Position numbers and translations under genes: made by a program. Below the pieces are notes generated by a model. That model was not told where the DNA came from and made no database searches. It was given only the letters and a program-made list of their open reading frames with translations. From Gammaproteobacteria bacterium (lineage in GTDB: Bacteria > Pseudomonadota > Gammaproteobacteria > Steroidobacterales > GCA-2729495): a stretch of 64,000 nt of DNA. Numbering within the stretch: position 1 is the stretch's first letter; each line of letters starts with the position of its first letter. Shown here in pieces: positions 1 to 7,874 of this stretch. The stretch is from NCBI GenBank assembly GCA_024229935.1, contig JAAERX010000051.1, forward strand, positions 62,001-126,000, in the 5' to 3' direction.

Positions 1-52
1 GAATATACCCTTTAATTTCCAAGTCTGTTTGGAAATATTTGCATATTGAATT

Positions 53-2722
53 TTGGTGGGAGCCGAGCTGATTGTGGATCACACATCTACCCTGACAGGT
101 TTGCAACGTACCCTTAAAGGGTCGCGTGCTATAGGGAGTATTGATGTTATTTACACCAAGCTTGCGGTTGACCTGCAGAATCTTGAAGAATCCAGTGCCG
201 ATGTTGTTGTAGAAGCTTGTCTGGATGTTATCCGTGACAGTGCTGGCTGTGATGTGGTTTGTCTTGCCTTATTTGATAGAGATTGTAAAAAAATAGACCG
301 GGTGCAATTTGCTCAGGCTGATTTCACATCGATCAATGCGGAGCAGTTACAGGGTACAGCACTTACTGATTTTCCCTGGATAGCTAAAAGCATTGAGCAT
401 TTGCGTCTCCTTGAGGTTAGGGATACTGGCAAACCATTAGTAAGAGAGAAGTGCGATGCTGAGCTGTTAAAAAAATACAGCATTGCTTCAGGGTTGTTAA
501 TTGGTTTAACGGTCAATAATCGTACTGCCGGGTTTCTTGCGCTCTTCCACGGTCAGCCAATGACTCAGTGGGAAGCTGATTATAAGCTTCTATTAAAATT
601 GCTTGGGTCAAGTCTTGCATCCGGTATGGAGCGTTTGGAAAACCATCATGATCTTGCCGAAAGAAATGAGTTGCGTAAGTTAGTCATTGCGACAGCTCAT
701 GATGGCATGTGGGACTTTGATGCCCTGAAGAATGAAGTTAGTTTTTCACCGCAGTGGAAAGCAATGATGGGCTATACGGACGAAGATATTGAGAAGTCAC
801 GACCGGAATGGAGCCGTATGATTCATCAAGATGATCTCGCGCTTGTCCAGGCTGGCTTGCGGGATCATATGGCTGGTGACTCTGAGGTATTTGAAAGCAT
901 TCATCGGGTGCAGCGTAATGATGGTGAATGGCGCTGGATGGATTGCCGCGTCAAAGCATTGACTGACTCTGATGGCCGCTTACGACGTCTGGTAGGTATT
1001 GAATACGACATTACTGAGCGTAAGGTTTATGAGGAAGCGCTATTCCGAGAAAAGGAAAGCGCACAGATTACACTCCAGTCTATCGGTGATGGGGTGGCTA
1101 CAACTGATGCTGAAGGATGTGTTGAATATCTTAACCCTGTCGCTCAGGAGCTTACCGGTTGGCGTGTAGAAGATGCATTGGGTCGGCCATTAGAAGAAAT
1201 TTTTCGGGGCTTCCATGAAGAAACCTGTGAGCCTCTGGAAAATCCCCTGATGCAGGCCATGGAGCGTAACCGGGCACTTAAATCAGTACGGCCAACATTG
1301 TTAATCAAACGTGATGGCAATGAGTTGTATATTGAGAGCACTGCTTCACCTATTCGCAATGATAAGGGTGATGTCTCTGGTGGTGTGCTGGTGTTTCATG
1401 ATGTGAGTGAATCTCGTGAGCTAAATCGACGGCTAAGTTATCATGCCAGCCACGATATATTGACTGGACTTGTCAATCGACGTGAATTTGAGAATCGTGT
1501 TGATCGTGCCTTAAAGAGTGCTAAAGCGCGTGAGACATCCTATGCCTTACTTTATCTTGATCTTGATCGCTTTAAGATTGTTAATGATTCATGTGGGCAT
1601 CAGGCAGGTGATGCGTTGCTCGGGCAGCTTGGTGCTTTACTAAAAGCGCGCATACGCTGGCGTGACTGCTTATCACGACTGGGTGGTGATGAATTTGCTG
1701 TATTGCTGGAAAGCTGCAGTCTGGATGAGGCCATGCGCTCTGCTGAAGGTTTGGTGCAGGCTATTGATGAATTCAAGTTCAACTGGGAAGACCGTAGTTT
1801 CAAGCTGACGGTCAGTACCGGTGTTGTGCCCATTACATCTGACAATGTTGATGTTGCTGCAATTATTAATGCAGCAGATAGTGCTTGTCAGGCTGCTAAA
1901 GAGGCAGGCGGAAATCGTATACACAGTTTTGAAGAGAATGATATTGATCTCATGCGCCGCAGACGTGAGATTCAGTGGGCAGCGCGGATTACTAATGCAC
2001 TGGAAGAGAATCGCTTTGAGTTATTCCGCCAGACTATCCTGCCATTGCAGGAAGAAGAGCATGGCGAACACTATGAATTATTGCTGCGTATGCGTGATGA
2101 GGGTGGCTCACTGGTTTCGCCAGACCTGTTTATAACTGCAGCAGAACGCTATGGCATCATGCCAAATGTAGATCGCTGGGTGGTGGAGAATGCATTCCGC
2201 TGGCTGGTATCTGAGGCGGATGAACGTGCCCGCTTGTCCATGTGCTCAATCAATTTGTCCGGACAAAGTCTTACAGATGATAAGTTTTTACCTTTTGTGA
2301 TTGAGCAGTTCCATCGTAGCGGCCTTGAAGCGTCGCTCATTTGTTTTGAAATTACGGAAACCTCAGCCATTGCAAGTTATGCGCAGGCCAGCCGTTTTAT
2401 CAGTGCACTTAAAGAGTTGGGTTGTAGATTTGCATTGGATGACTTCGGAACTGGTTTGTCTTCATTTGGCTATTTGAAACATTTCCCGGTAGATTTTCTG
2501 AAGATAGATGGCAGCTTTGTTAAAGAAATGTTGCATGACCCGATTGACAGGGAAATGGTACGTTCAATCAATGAGATAGGCCATCTTACAGGTAAGAAAA
2601 CCATTGCTGAATTTGCTGAGAATGAAGAGATTATCGCCATCCTGATTGGCATGGGAATTGATTATGCGCAAGGCTATGCCGTATCAGAGCCCAAACGTAT
2701 TCAGCGGGCGGTAAATGAATAA
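53..2722 (+). CDS. GAF/PAS/PAS/GGDEF/EAL cyclic-di-GMP signalling protein
   Basis: Probable bifunctional c-di-GMP enzyme. In order I see a GAF-like sensory region (about 30-195), two PAS domains (about 205-330 and 335-455), a GGDEF domain and a C-terminal EAL domain. The cyclase signature GGDEF is at residues 544-548, with an RxxD product-inhibition site at R535-D538, so cyclase activity is likely and feedback-controlled. The EAL motif reads ELL at 675-677, but the catalytic Glu, the DDFGTG motif at about 796 and the later Lys, Glu and Gln positions are kept, so phosphodiesterase activity is plausible. There are no membrane segments, so it is probably cytoplasmic. An in-frame TGA at 47-49 limits the 5' end. 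TTG53, GTG56 and GTG74 are possible starts, and GTG74 has the best upstream GGGAG. Confidence 0.9.
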   Translation: MVGAELIVDHTSTLTGLQRTLKGSRAIGSIDVIYTKLAVDLQNLEESSADVVVEACLDVIRDSAGCDVVCLALFDRDCKKIDRVQFAQADFTSINAEQLQGTALTDFPWIAKSIEHLRLLEVRDTGKPLVREKCDAELLKKYSIASGLLIGLTVNNRTAGFLALFHGQPMTQWEADYKLLLKLLGSSLASGMERLENHHDLAERNELRKLVIATAHDGMWDFDALKNEVSFSPQWKAMMGYTDEDIEKSRPEWSRMIHQDDLALVQAGLRDHMAGDSEVFESIHRVQRNDGEWRWMDCRVKALTDSDGRLRRLVGIEYDITERKVYEEALFREKESAQITLQSIGDGVATTDAEGCVEYLNPVAQELTGWRVEDALGRPLEEIFRGFHEETCEPLENPLMQAMERNRALKSVRPTLLIKRDGNELYIESTASPIRNDKGDVSGGVLVFHDVSESRELNRRLSYHASHDILTGLVNRREFENRVDRALKSAKARETSYALLYLDLDRFKIVNDSCGHQAGDALLGQLGALLKARIRWRDCLSRLGGDEFAVLLESCSLDEAMRSAEGLVQAIDEFKFNWEDRSFKLTVSTGVVPITSDNVDVAAIINAADSACQAAKEAGGNRIHSFEENDIDLMRRRREIQWAARITNALEENRFELFRQTILPLQEEEHGEHYELLLRMRDEGGSLVSPDLFITAAERYGIMPNVDRWVVENAFRWLVSEADERARLSMCSINLSGQSLTDDKFLPFVIEQFHRSGLEASLICFEITETSAIASYAQASRFISALKELGCRFALDDFGTGLSSFGYLKHFPVDFLKIDGSFVKEMLHDPIDREMVRSINEIGHLTGKKTIAEFAENEEIIAILIGMGIDYAQGYAVSEPKRIQRAVNE

Positions 2723-2738
2723 TTAAATTGACGGAGCC

Positions 2739-3011
2739 ATGAAAATAAGCCCTTTTGTTTCAGTTTTTGTGATCGTAATCAATCTGATAATGAGTGTAGT
2801 AGCCCATGCAGATACTTTTAGGTGTGCGGGTCATATTATTGAAGATGGCATGAGCAGGGGGGAGGTTCTACAGCATTGTGGCTCTCCTAATGAAGAGAAC
2901 CACCAAACTGTGAATACCTGGACCTACGAACGTAATGCAGGGAAGCTGGATATCGTTATCTATTTCTACTCGAACGGTAATATAGAAAAAATAGAATCAG
3001 TGCATAACTGA
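2739..3011 (+). CDS. DUF2845-type small exported protein
   Basis: An 90-residue protein with a clear N-terminal signal peptide ending near VVAHA. The mature part has a Cys pair (FRCAGHII and LQHCGSP) and a C-terminal stretch rich in Tyr and Ile. The pattern of an early Cys, then a glycine-rich turn, a second Cys followed by GSP, and a W-x-Y segment matches my memory of DUF2845, whose function is unknown. The two cysteines may form a disulfide in the periplasm (inference). It starts at ATG 2739 with GGAG just upstream, 16 bases after the c-di-GMP gene, so the two may be co-transcribed. It converges with nadC. Confidence 0.7.
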   Translation: MKISPFVSVFVIVINLIMSVVAHADTFRCAGHIIEDGMSRGEVLQHCGSPNEENHQTVNTWTYERNAGKLDIVIYFYSNGNIEKIESVHN

Positions 3012-3030
3012 ATAAAGCCGCAGAAATTAT

Positions 3031-3891
3031 TTAAGCCATTTCAAAGCGCATAGACAGGTCGACTGCGCGGACATCCTTGGTGAGTGTACCAATAGAAATA
3101 AAATCCACCCCTGTTTCAGCAATATCCTGAACTGTGTTCAGGCTTACATTACCGGATGCCTCAAGACCTACTGCTTCATTGAGCTGATTACGCAGGTCAA
3201 CAGCGTCACGCATCTGTTCGGTGTTGAAATTATCGAGTAATAATCTATGTGCACCTGCTTTAATGGCAGCCCGAGCCTCATCAAGTGATTCAACTTCGAC
3301 TTCGATCATTACATTGCTGTCTTGTGCCAGTGCTGCGGCTACTGCCTTATCTATCCCGCCAGATGCATAGATGTGGTTTTCCTTGATGAGCACACCGTCA
3401 AAGAGTCCTGTTCTATGATTTTGTGCGCCACCAGTACGTACCGCATATTTTTGTGCGAGACGCAGACCGGGTAGAGTTTTGCGAGTGTCCAGAATGACTG
3501 TTTTGGTATTTTCTATGGCCATGCAAAAAGCTCGGGTAGCTGTTGCTGTAGCGGAGAGAGTCTGGAGGAAGTTCATAGCTGTGCGTTCGCCCGTCAGTAA
3601 GGTGCGTGCGGGGCCTTCAAGTTCACATAGCGGGCTACCAGCTTTGATGAGATCACCGTCTGCAATATGCCACTGAATAACAACTTTATTCCCTAGCTGG
3701 GCGAAGACTTCATTGAACCAGTCAATACCGCATAAAACAGCATCCTCCCGCAAGGTCAGTCTGGCATGTGCCCACTGTTCCTCAGGTACCAGTTGAGCAG
3801 TGAGATCGCCACTACCTATATCCTCGGTGAGGGCATTGCGTACATCCTCAGCAATACGGTTTTTAAGTTCCAGGTTGATATCGGTCACCAT
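3031..3891 (-). CDS. nadC: Quinolinate phosphoribosyltransferase (nicotinate-nucleotide pyrophosphorylase)
   Basis: Converts quinolinate and PRPP to nicotinate mononucleotide, CO2 and PPi in de novo NAD synthesis; cytoplasmic, normally a dimer. The 286-residue length is normal. Diagnostic segments are DTRKTLPGLR followed by KYAVRTGGAQNHR, which hold the substrate-binding Arg, Lys and His residues, then LLDNF and the C-terminal EASGNV and ISIGTLTKDV of the alpha/beta barrel. The gene lies downstream of the PuuD-like gene on the same strand, with a strong hairpin between them, so it probably has its own promoter near 3900. No nadA or nadB is present in the window. Confidence 0.96.
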   Translation of the reverse strand: MVTDINLELKNRIAEDVRNALTEDIGSGDLTAQLVPEEQWAHARLTLREDAVLCGIDWFNEVFAQLGNKVVIQWHIADGDLIKAGSPLCELEGPARTLLTGERTAMNFLQTLSATATATRAFCMAIENTKTVILDTRKTLPGLRLAQKYAVRTGGAQNHRTGLFDGVLIKENHIYASGGIDKAVAAALAQDSNVMIEVEVESLDEARAAIKAGAHRLLLDNFNTEQMRDAVDLRNQLNEAVGLEASGNVSLNTVQDIAETGVDFISIGTLTKDVRAVDLSMRFEMA

Positions 3892-3923
3892 ATTAAAAAT
3901 AACGGCTTAAATATAACGCATAT

Positions 3924-3952
3924 AAAGAGACCCGGGCAGGCCGGGTCTCTTT
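3924..3952 (-). terminator. Rho-independent terminator between the PuuD-like gene and nadC
   Basis: A perfect 12-bp inverted repeat (3924-3935 with 3941-3952) and a 5-base loop. The arms carry AAAGAG/CTCTTT ends that supply T-rich tails on both strands. It sits just after the stop of the minus-strand PuuD-like gene at 3977, so it most likely ends that transcript. Confidence 0.8.
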
Positions 3953-3976
3953 AATAAAGGTATTTGCCGTAAATAT

Positions 3977-4600
3977 TTACATAAAGTAACCGTGATGGGC
4001 GCCCACCATGCTCATGAGCATAGGTAGTGATAGCATTGTATTGGTACGTGAGGCCATCAGTGCCACAAACTTGGCTCGGCCGATTTGCTCAGCAGTAGCC
4101 TCAACCATTCCGAGTATCTTTTTCTGGTTGGGCCAGATTAAGATCCAGACATTAAATAGCATTATGGTGCCAAGCCATGCACCTATGCCGATCGTCATTC
4201 CATAATCAGATCCTAAGCTTTTTTCAGAGGCATTGGTGCCAAGCGTAAATGCGTTGATCAGGTTGCTGTTTACCATCAGGTAAAAGGCGCCACTTAGCCA
4301 TGTCACCAGTGCAGCCCAGCGAAACCAGAGTAATGCACGTGGTGCGACATATTTGGTGATGCCACCGCCACCTGGGCCTCCTTCGTCGGCCAGTGCATCA
4401 CCTAATGCCTGTACCTGAACAAAGTTAAAGTAATACAGCAGACCAATCCAGGTAATACCAGCTGTGACATGGGTCCATATAGTTACGGCGTTGGCCATTG
4501 CGCCTTTTGCTGGATACACGAGGTCGGTCAAATATCCGATTGCTGCGATAATAATAAGGCCGCAAATAATTGTGCCCCAGGCACTCTTTAATGGATTCAT
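3977..4600 (-). CDS. Stand-alone urate hydroxylase PuuD-type membrane domain protein
   Basis: A 207-residue membrane protein with four or five hydrophobic segments. It resembles the N-terminal membrane domain of PuuD (urate oxidase N-terminal family). Visible family features are THVTAGITWIGLLYY near residue 45, a conserved region around ALLWFRWAALVTWLSG, and NVWILIWPNQKKI with a cytoplasmic-looking basic end. The cytochrome c domain found at the C-terminus of true PuuD proteins is missing; the protein ends with GAHHGYF. No purine catabolism genes are nearby, so urate as the substrate is not supported by context. Such short homologues are widespread in marine proteobacteria and of unknown function. 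Confidence 0.75.
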   Translation of the reverse strand: MNPLKSAWGTIICGLIIIAAIGYLTDLVYPAKGAMANAVTIWTHVTAGITWIGLLYYFNFVQVQALGDALADEGGPGGGGITKYVAPRALLWFRWAALVTWLSGAFYLMVNSNLINAFTLGTNASEKSLGSDYGMTIGIGAWLGTIMLFNVWILIWPNQKKILGMVEATAEQIGRAKFVALMASRTNTMLSLPMLMSMVGAHHGYFM

Positions 4601-4629
4601 GGCTTTAGCATCCCCCTAAATGGTTGCTA

Positions 4630-4643
4630 TCTATACGTATAGA
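4630..4643. promoter_or_regulatory. 14-bp perfect palindrome in a divergent promoter region
   Basis: TCTATACGTATAGA is a perfect palindrome 30 bases upstream of the minus-strand PuuD-like start and 140 bases before the plus-strand DUF1289 gene. Its position fits an operator for a dimeric regulator, or overlap with a promoter. No regulator gene is adjacent. A TATAAT hexamer at 4722-4727 on the plus strand could be a -10 element for DUF1289, but I see no good -35. Confidence 0.35.
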
Positions 4644-4785
4644 GTAATGTGTAGCCAGCAGAGATAATGTCTGGTTGCTAGCGGCACGCTGTATTACGTG
4701 CAAGGATAGGGTAGCTATACCTATAATTCAATTGCTATGTGCTTCAATCTGTAGCACAACGTGAAGGAAATGAGTATAAGAGACC

Positions 4786-4983
4786 ATGTCCAGCCCCGTA
4801 TCCAGACCTATATCGCCTTGTTTAAGTATCTGCACACTGGGTGAAGACAGCATTTGTATGGGTTGTCTGCGTACTCTTGATGAGATAAAGCGCTGGGCGC
4901 TAAAGAGTCCGGCAGCACAGTGGGCGCTGGTTGAGGAACTTGAGGGTCGTCGTGCAGTCGTAGATAAAAGCCAAAGCACCTAG
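4786..4983 (+). CDS. DUF1289 Cys-rich small protein
   Basis: A 65-residue protein with the DUF1289 pattern: SPCLSICTLGEDSICMGCLRTLDEI, that is C-x3-C-x7-C-x2-C, then a Trp and a helical C-terminus ending in a basic tail. The four cysteines probably bind a metal, likely zinc or an Fe-S cluster (inference). The cellular role is unknown. It is followed 81 bases later by the monothiol glutaredoxin on the same strand, and an Fe-S link would fit both. The ATG at 4786 follows a GAGTATAAG stretch, a weak ribosome binding site. Confidence 0.8.
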   Translation: MSSPVSRPISPCLSICTLGEDSICMGCLRTLDEIKRWALKSPAAQWALVEELEGRRAVVDKSQST

Positions 4984-5064
4984 ACTATATAAACGCAGGA
5001 TAAACAAGGGTTGGCTAAAAGCTGCCCGGCTTGATGCAAGCTAAATAAACCAAGGAAGTAGAAA

Positions 5065-5376
5065 GTGACTATTAACGAACGAATTGAACAGCAGCTGAAA
5101 GATTTTCCAGTGTTGGTGTATATCAAGGGAACTCCCGATTTTCCACAGTGTGGTTTTTCTGCGCAGGTTGTCGGTGCATTAAAGAATTGTGAGGAACCGT
5201 TTGCCTTTGTCAATATTCTGGAAGATCCAGAATTACGTGAGGGCCTTAAAGTCTACTCTGAGTGGCCAACATTTCCGCAATTGTATGTAAAAGGCGAGCT
5301 GCTTGGTGGGTGTGACATTATTGTACAAATGTTTGAGACGGGTGAATTGAAAAAGACACTTAAAGAAGCGGTATAG
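5065..5376 (+). CDS. grxD: Monothiol glutaredoxin, Grx4 (GrxD) family
   Basis: A 103-residue CGFS-type glutaredoxin. Members bind a [2Fe-2S] cluster with glutathione, usually as dimers or with BolA proteins, and help deliver Fe-S clusters. The active site is PQCGFSAQ at about residues 27-34. The glutathione-binding WPTFPQLYVKGELLGGCDI segment is intact. The start is GTG 5065 with AAGGAAG seven bases upstream, a strong ribosome binding site that fixes this start. The gene follows the DUF1289 gene and is ended by a hairpin at 5426-5461. Confidence 0.96.
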   Translation: MTINERIEQQLKDFPVLVYIKGTPDFPQCGFSAQVVGALKNCEEPFAFVNILEDPELREGLKVYSEWPTFPQLYVKGELLGGCDIIVQMFETGELKKTLKEAV

Positions 5377-5425
5377 CTTATTTTTAGCGTCAGATACCCA
5401 ATTTTATTGGCTGTTGAATAGATTG

Positions 5426-5461
5426 CATGTGCCTCTCGAATTGAGGGGTACATGTTTTTTT
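5426..5461 (+). terminator. Rho-independent terminator after grxD
   Basis: Arms 5426-5437 and 5443-5454 pair over 12 bp with two G-U pairs, a 5-base loop and a run of seven T from 5455 to 5461. It lies at the junction with the convergent RNase T gene, whose stop is at 5460. Confidence 0.8.
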
Positions 5462-6104
5462 ACGGGTCTATTGCCGGTTTACGGGCGTCATAAATCGGTT
5501 TAAAGCTATTGACAATTTTGCAGAATATCTCAGCTGTTTGCTCGGCGTCATAGGCCGCAGAGTGGGCTGATGCACTGTCCCATTTCATGCCTGCAGCATC
5601 AGCCATGCGTGCAAGTACGGTTTGCCCGTAGGCGATACCTCCTAATGTAGCTGTATCGAATACACTGAAAGGGTGAAATGGACTGCGTTTGATGCCAGTA
5701 CGGGTGATCGCTTCATTTAAAAACCCTAAATCAAAATGTGCATTGTGTGCAACCAATACGGCGCGCTTGCAATTTGTTTCACGTAGTTTATTGCGTACTT
5801 CCCGGAAAATACGCCCAAGTGCATCGCGCTCAGGAATAGCTGGGCGTAATGGATGATGTGGGTCAATGCCAGTAATTTCGAGTGAGGCAGGTTCAATATT
5901 GGCGCCTTCGAAGGGCTCTACATGAAATCTAAAGCATTCTTCTGGTACGAGCATACCTTCATCATTAAAGTCGATGAGTACGGCAGCAAATTCAAGAAGA
6001 GCATCAGTCTTGCAATTAAAGCCTCCGGTTTCCAGATCAATAACTACAGGTAGAAAACCACGAAAACGCTCACTAATGGGTGGGATGCCCTTTTTATCAA
6101 TCAT
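5460..6104 (-). CDS. rnt: Ribonuclease T
   Basis: A DEDDh 3'-5' exoribonuclease that trims the 3' ends of tRNA and other stable RNAs. The 214-residue length is as expected. Exo I holds VVIDLETGGFN (Asp and Glu), Exo II holds LVAHNAHFDLGFLNEA, and Exo III ends in ASAHSAAYDAEQTAEIF, with the catalytic His and Asp. The start ATG 6104 lies five bases after the stop of the upstream M17 aminopeptidase gene, so both are probably in one transcript. Confidence 0.95.
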   Translation of the reverse strand: MIDKKGIPPISERFRGFLPVVIDLETGGFNCKTDALLEFAAVLIDFNDEGMLVPEECFRFHVEPFEGANIEPASLEITGIDPHHPLRPAIPERDALGRIFREVRNKLRETNCKRAVLVAHNAHFDLGFLNEAITRTGIKRSPFHPFSVFDTATLGGIAYGQTVLARMADAAGMKWDSASAHSAAYDAEQTAEIFCKIVNSFKPIYDARKPAIDP

Positions 6105-6109
6105 GCCCT

Positions 6110-7657
6110 TCAGGCCTTTGCTTTATTGAGTTGTTCAAGATTATCCAGAATCAGGGATGTTGCATAACGAACCCCAAAGCCAGTTATTTCTGTTGGTACC
6201 TGCCCAAGCCCGCCTGTGCGTGTAGCGGCACTCAGGTCCATGTGTATCCAGGTTGTTTTGTCCGGAACAAATCGTTGGAGAAAACGTGCGGCTTGTATAT
6301 GGTCACCACCACCGGCTGCAGCACACTGTAATACATCAGCAACGTTGCTTTTGAGTTCATTATCAAAGTCTTTGTCCATTGGAAAAGGCCACACGCGCTC
6401 CCCGCAGTTTCTGCCATTGTCAATAAGCAGGCTGTTTAACTCAGAACGGTTTGTTAGCACGCCACTGTAGCGGTCAGTCAAAGCAGCTACGCAACTGCCT
6501 GTTAGTGTGGCGAAATCAATGATGGTCTTGGGCTTTTGTTTACCTGCCAGTGCCAGTGTATCAGCTAGTGCCATTCTGCCTTCTGCATCTGTATGGATGA
6601 CCTCGATGTTTATGCCATTGCTGGCAGTAACAATATCCCGTGATTTATAGGCCTTATTGCCAATGCGGTTCTCAGTAATAGCCAGCCAGCAATCAATAGC
6701 AAAGGGTATTTGCAGTTTTGACAGGGTAACAAGTGTTGCAACCGCAACGGCACTGCCGGCCATATCTGTATGCATATCAAGCATACCCTTGAAAGGTTTT
6801 AGATTTGTGCCGCCAGTATCAAAAATAATGCCTTTACCAACCAGTGCCAGCGGTGCCTTTCCTTTACGGGCCTTCTTGGGTTGATAGTGCAGGTGCATAA
6901 TGCCGGCATCTTTTGTGGCATTACCTTGGGCAACGGCTAAAAATGCACCTGCACCTGCACGGTGAAGTTTTTTCTCATCCAGGAATTCCACTTGCCAGTT
7001 GTATTGTTTGGCTAGCATGCCAAGTACTTTTCGATAGTTTGCTGCGTCCAGTTTGTTGGGCGGTAGTGCTGTAAGCCAGCGGGCAAGATTTAATCCATCT
7101 GCCTCAGCTAAAGTACGTGTGAGCTCAATGCGTTTAGTTGTGCCTGAGATATGTAGTGTTTTAAGGGGGCTTTGCTTTTCAGGTTTGCTTTTAAATGTTG
7201 GCATTGCAAAGTTGTGGGCGCATAGCGCAAGCACCATGGCCTGGACAATCTTGTCTTCAATATCAGGTACAAACCCCAATACCATGATAGTTACAGATGA
7301 GGGATGATCTTTTAGCGCGTCTGCAGACAGGCTCCCTGCGTGAGTTAGTAACTCAAAACTGCCGGGGGTTTTATTGCCTTTACCGGATTCACTAAGACAA
7401 CTAAGCGTAATTCCAGTGCAAGCCTGATTTTTCATACGGGTATGTGCTATTTGGCCCGTCAGTTTGCGCTTTTTGGTTAGCTTTATGAGGGTCTGGCCTT
7501 CAGGTACCTGCTGCCAGAGGCTGTTAGCTGGTTTCTCAGGCAAGATGACAATCAGATGATCACTTTTGGTGAGCTGCTCTTTACGTGGCTTTCCCGGGCT
7601 TTGCAGGACACGTAGGACAGGTTGTGGGGGCAATAATTCGATGGGGGAGGCTGTCAT
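6110..7657 (-). CDS. M17 (leucyl) aminopeptidase family protein
   Basis: A 515-residue cytosolic metallopeptidase of family M17, a paralogue of the pepA product at 51673-53157. The C-terminal catalytic domain has VGKGIIFDTGG (metal-binding Lys and Asp), MHTDMAGS (Asp) and HTDAEGRMALAD (Asp, Glu and the catalytic Arg), followed by the family segment IDFATLTGSC. The usual Asn of NTDAEGR is His here. The N-terminal half, about residues 1-190, is divergent. It should remove N-terminal residues from peptides using two divalent metal ions, but its preference is unknown. It is upstream of rnt in the same direction and divergent from aceE. Confidence 0.88.
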   Translation of the reverse strand: MTASPIELLPPQPVLRVLQSPGKPRKEQLTKSDHLIVILPEKPANSLWQQVPEGQTLIKLTKKRKLTGQIAHTRMKNQACTGITLSCLSESGKGNKTPGSFELLTHAGSLSADALKDHPSSVTIMVLGFVPDIEDKIVQAMVLALCAHNFAMPTFKSKPEKQSPLKTLHISGTTKRIELTRTLAEADGLNLARWLTALPPNKLDAANYRKVLGMLAKQYNWQVEFLDEKKLHRAGAGAFLAVAQGNATKDAGIMHLHYQPKKARKGKAPLALVGKGIIFDTGGTNLKPFKGMLDMHTDMAGSAVAVATLVTLSKLQIPFAIDCWLAITENRIGNKAYKSRDIVTASNGINIEVIHTDAEGRMALADTLALAGKQKPKTIIDFATLTGSCVAALTDRYSGVLTNRSELNSLLIDNGRNCGERVWPFPMDKDFDNELKSNVADVLQCAAAGGGDHIQAARFLQRFVPDKTTWIHMDLSAATRTGGLGQVPTEITGFGVRYATSLILDNLEQLNKAKA

Positions 7658-7681
7658 GGGGCTGCTTGACCTAAAAATGGG

Positions 7682-7705
7682 AAAGCCGGATGATACCCCG
7701 GCTTT
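7682..7705. other. Hairpin in the divergent region between the M17 gene and aceE
   Basis: AAAGCCGG at 7682-7689 pairs perfectly with CCGGCTTT at 7698-7705 around an 8-base loop. It looks like a terminator, but no gene reads into it from either side. On the minus strand it would lie 25 bases upstream of the M17 start, in its leader. TATAAT hexamers at 7719-7724 and 7728-7733 on the plus strand could serve aceE. Confidence 0.4.
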
Positions 7706-7874
7706 AAGCTTTACACCCTATAATCCTTATAATTAGAGGTTTAATGGAATATGTATCACATGCAGCGCAGCTGCACCGATTGATGTTTATATTTGATATC
7801 AGATTTGAATGGGTCAGTTGCTGTGTCTTACATTGAAACTGACGGATGAAATTACCTAAACAGAATAATCAGGC

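Noticed and set aside
4728-4979. 83-residue minus-strand frame opposite DUF1289
   Set aside because: DUF1289 on the plus strand has a clear Cys pattern; this is its reverse-strand shadow.
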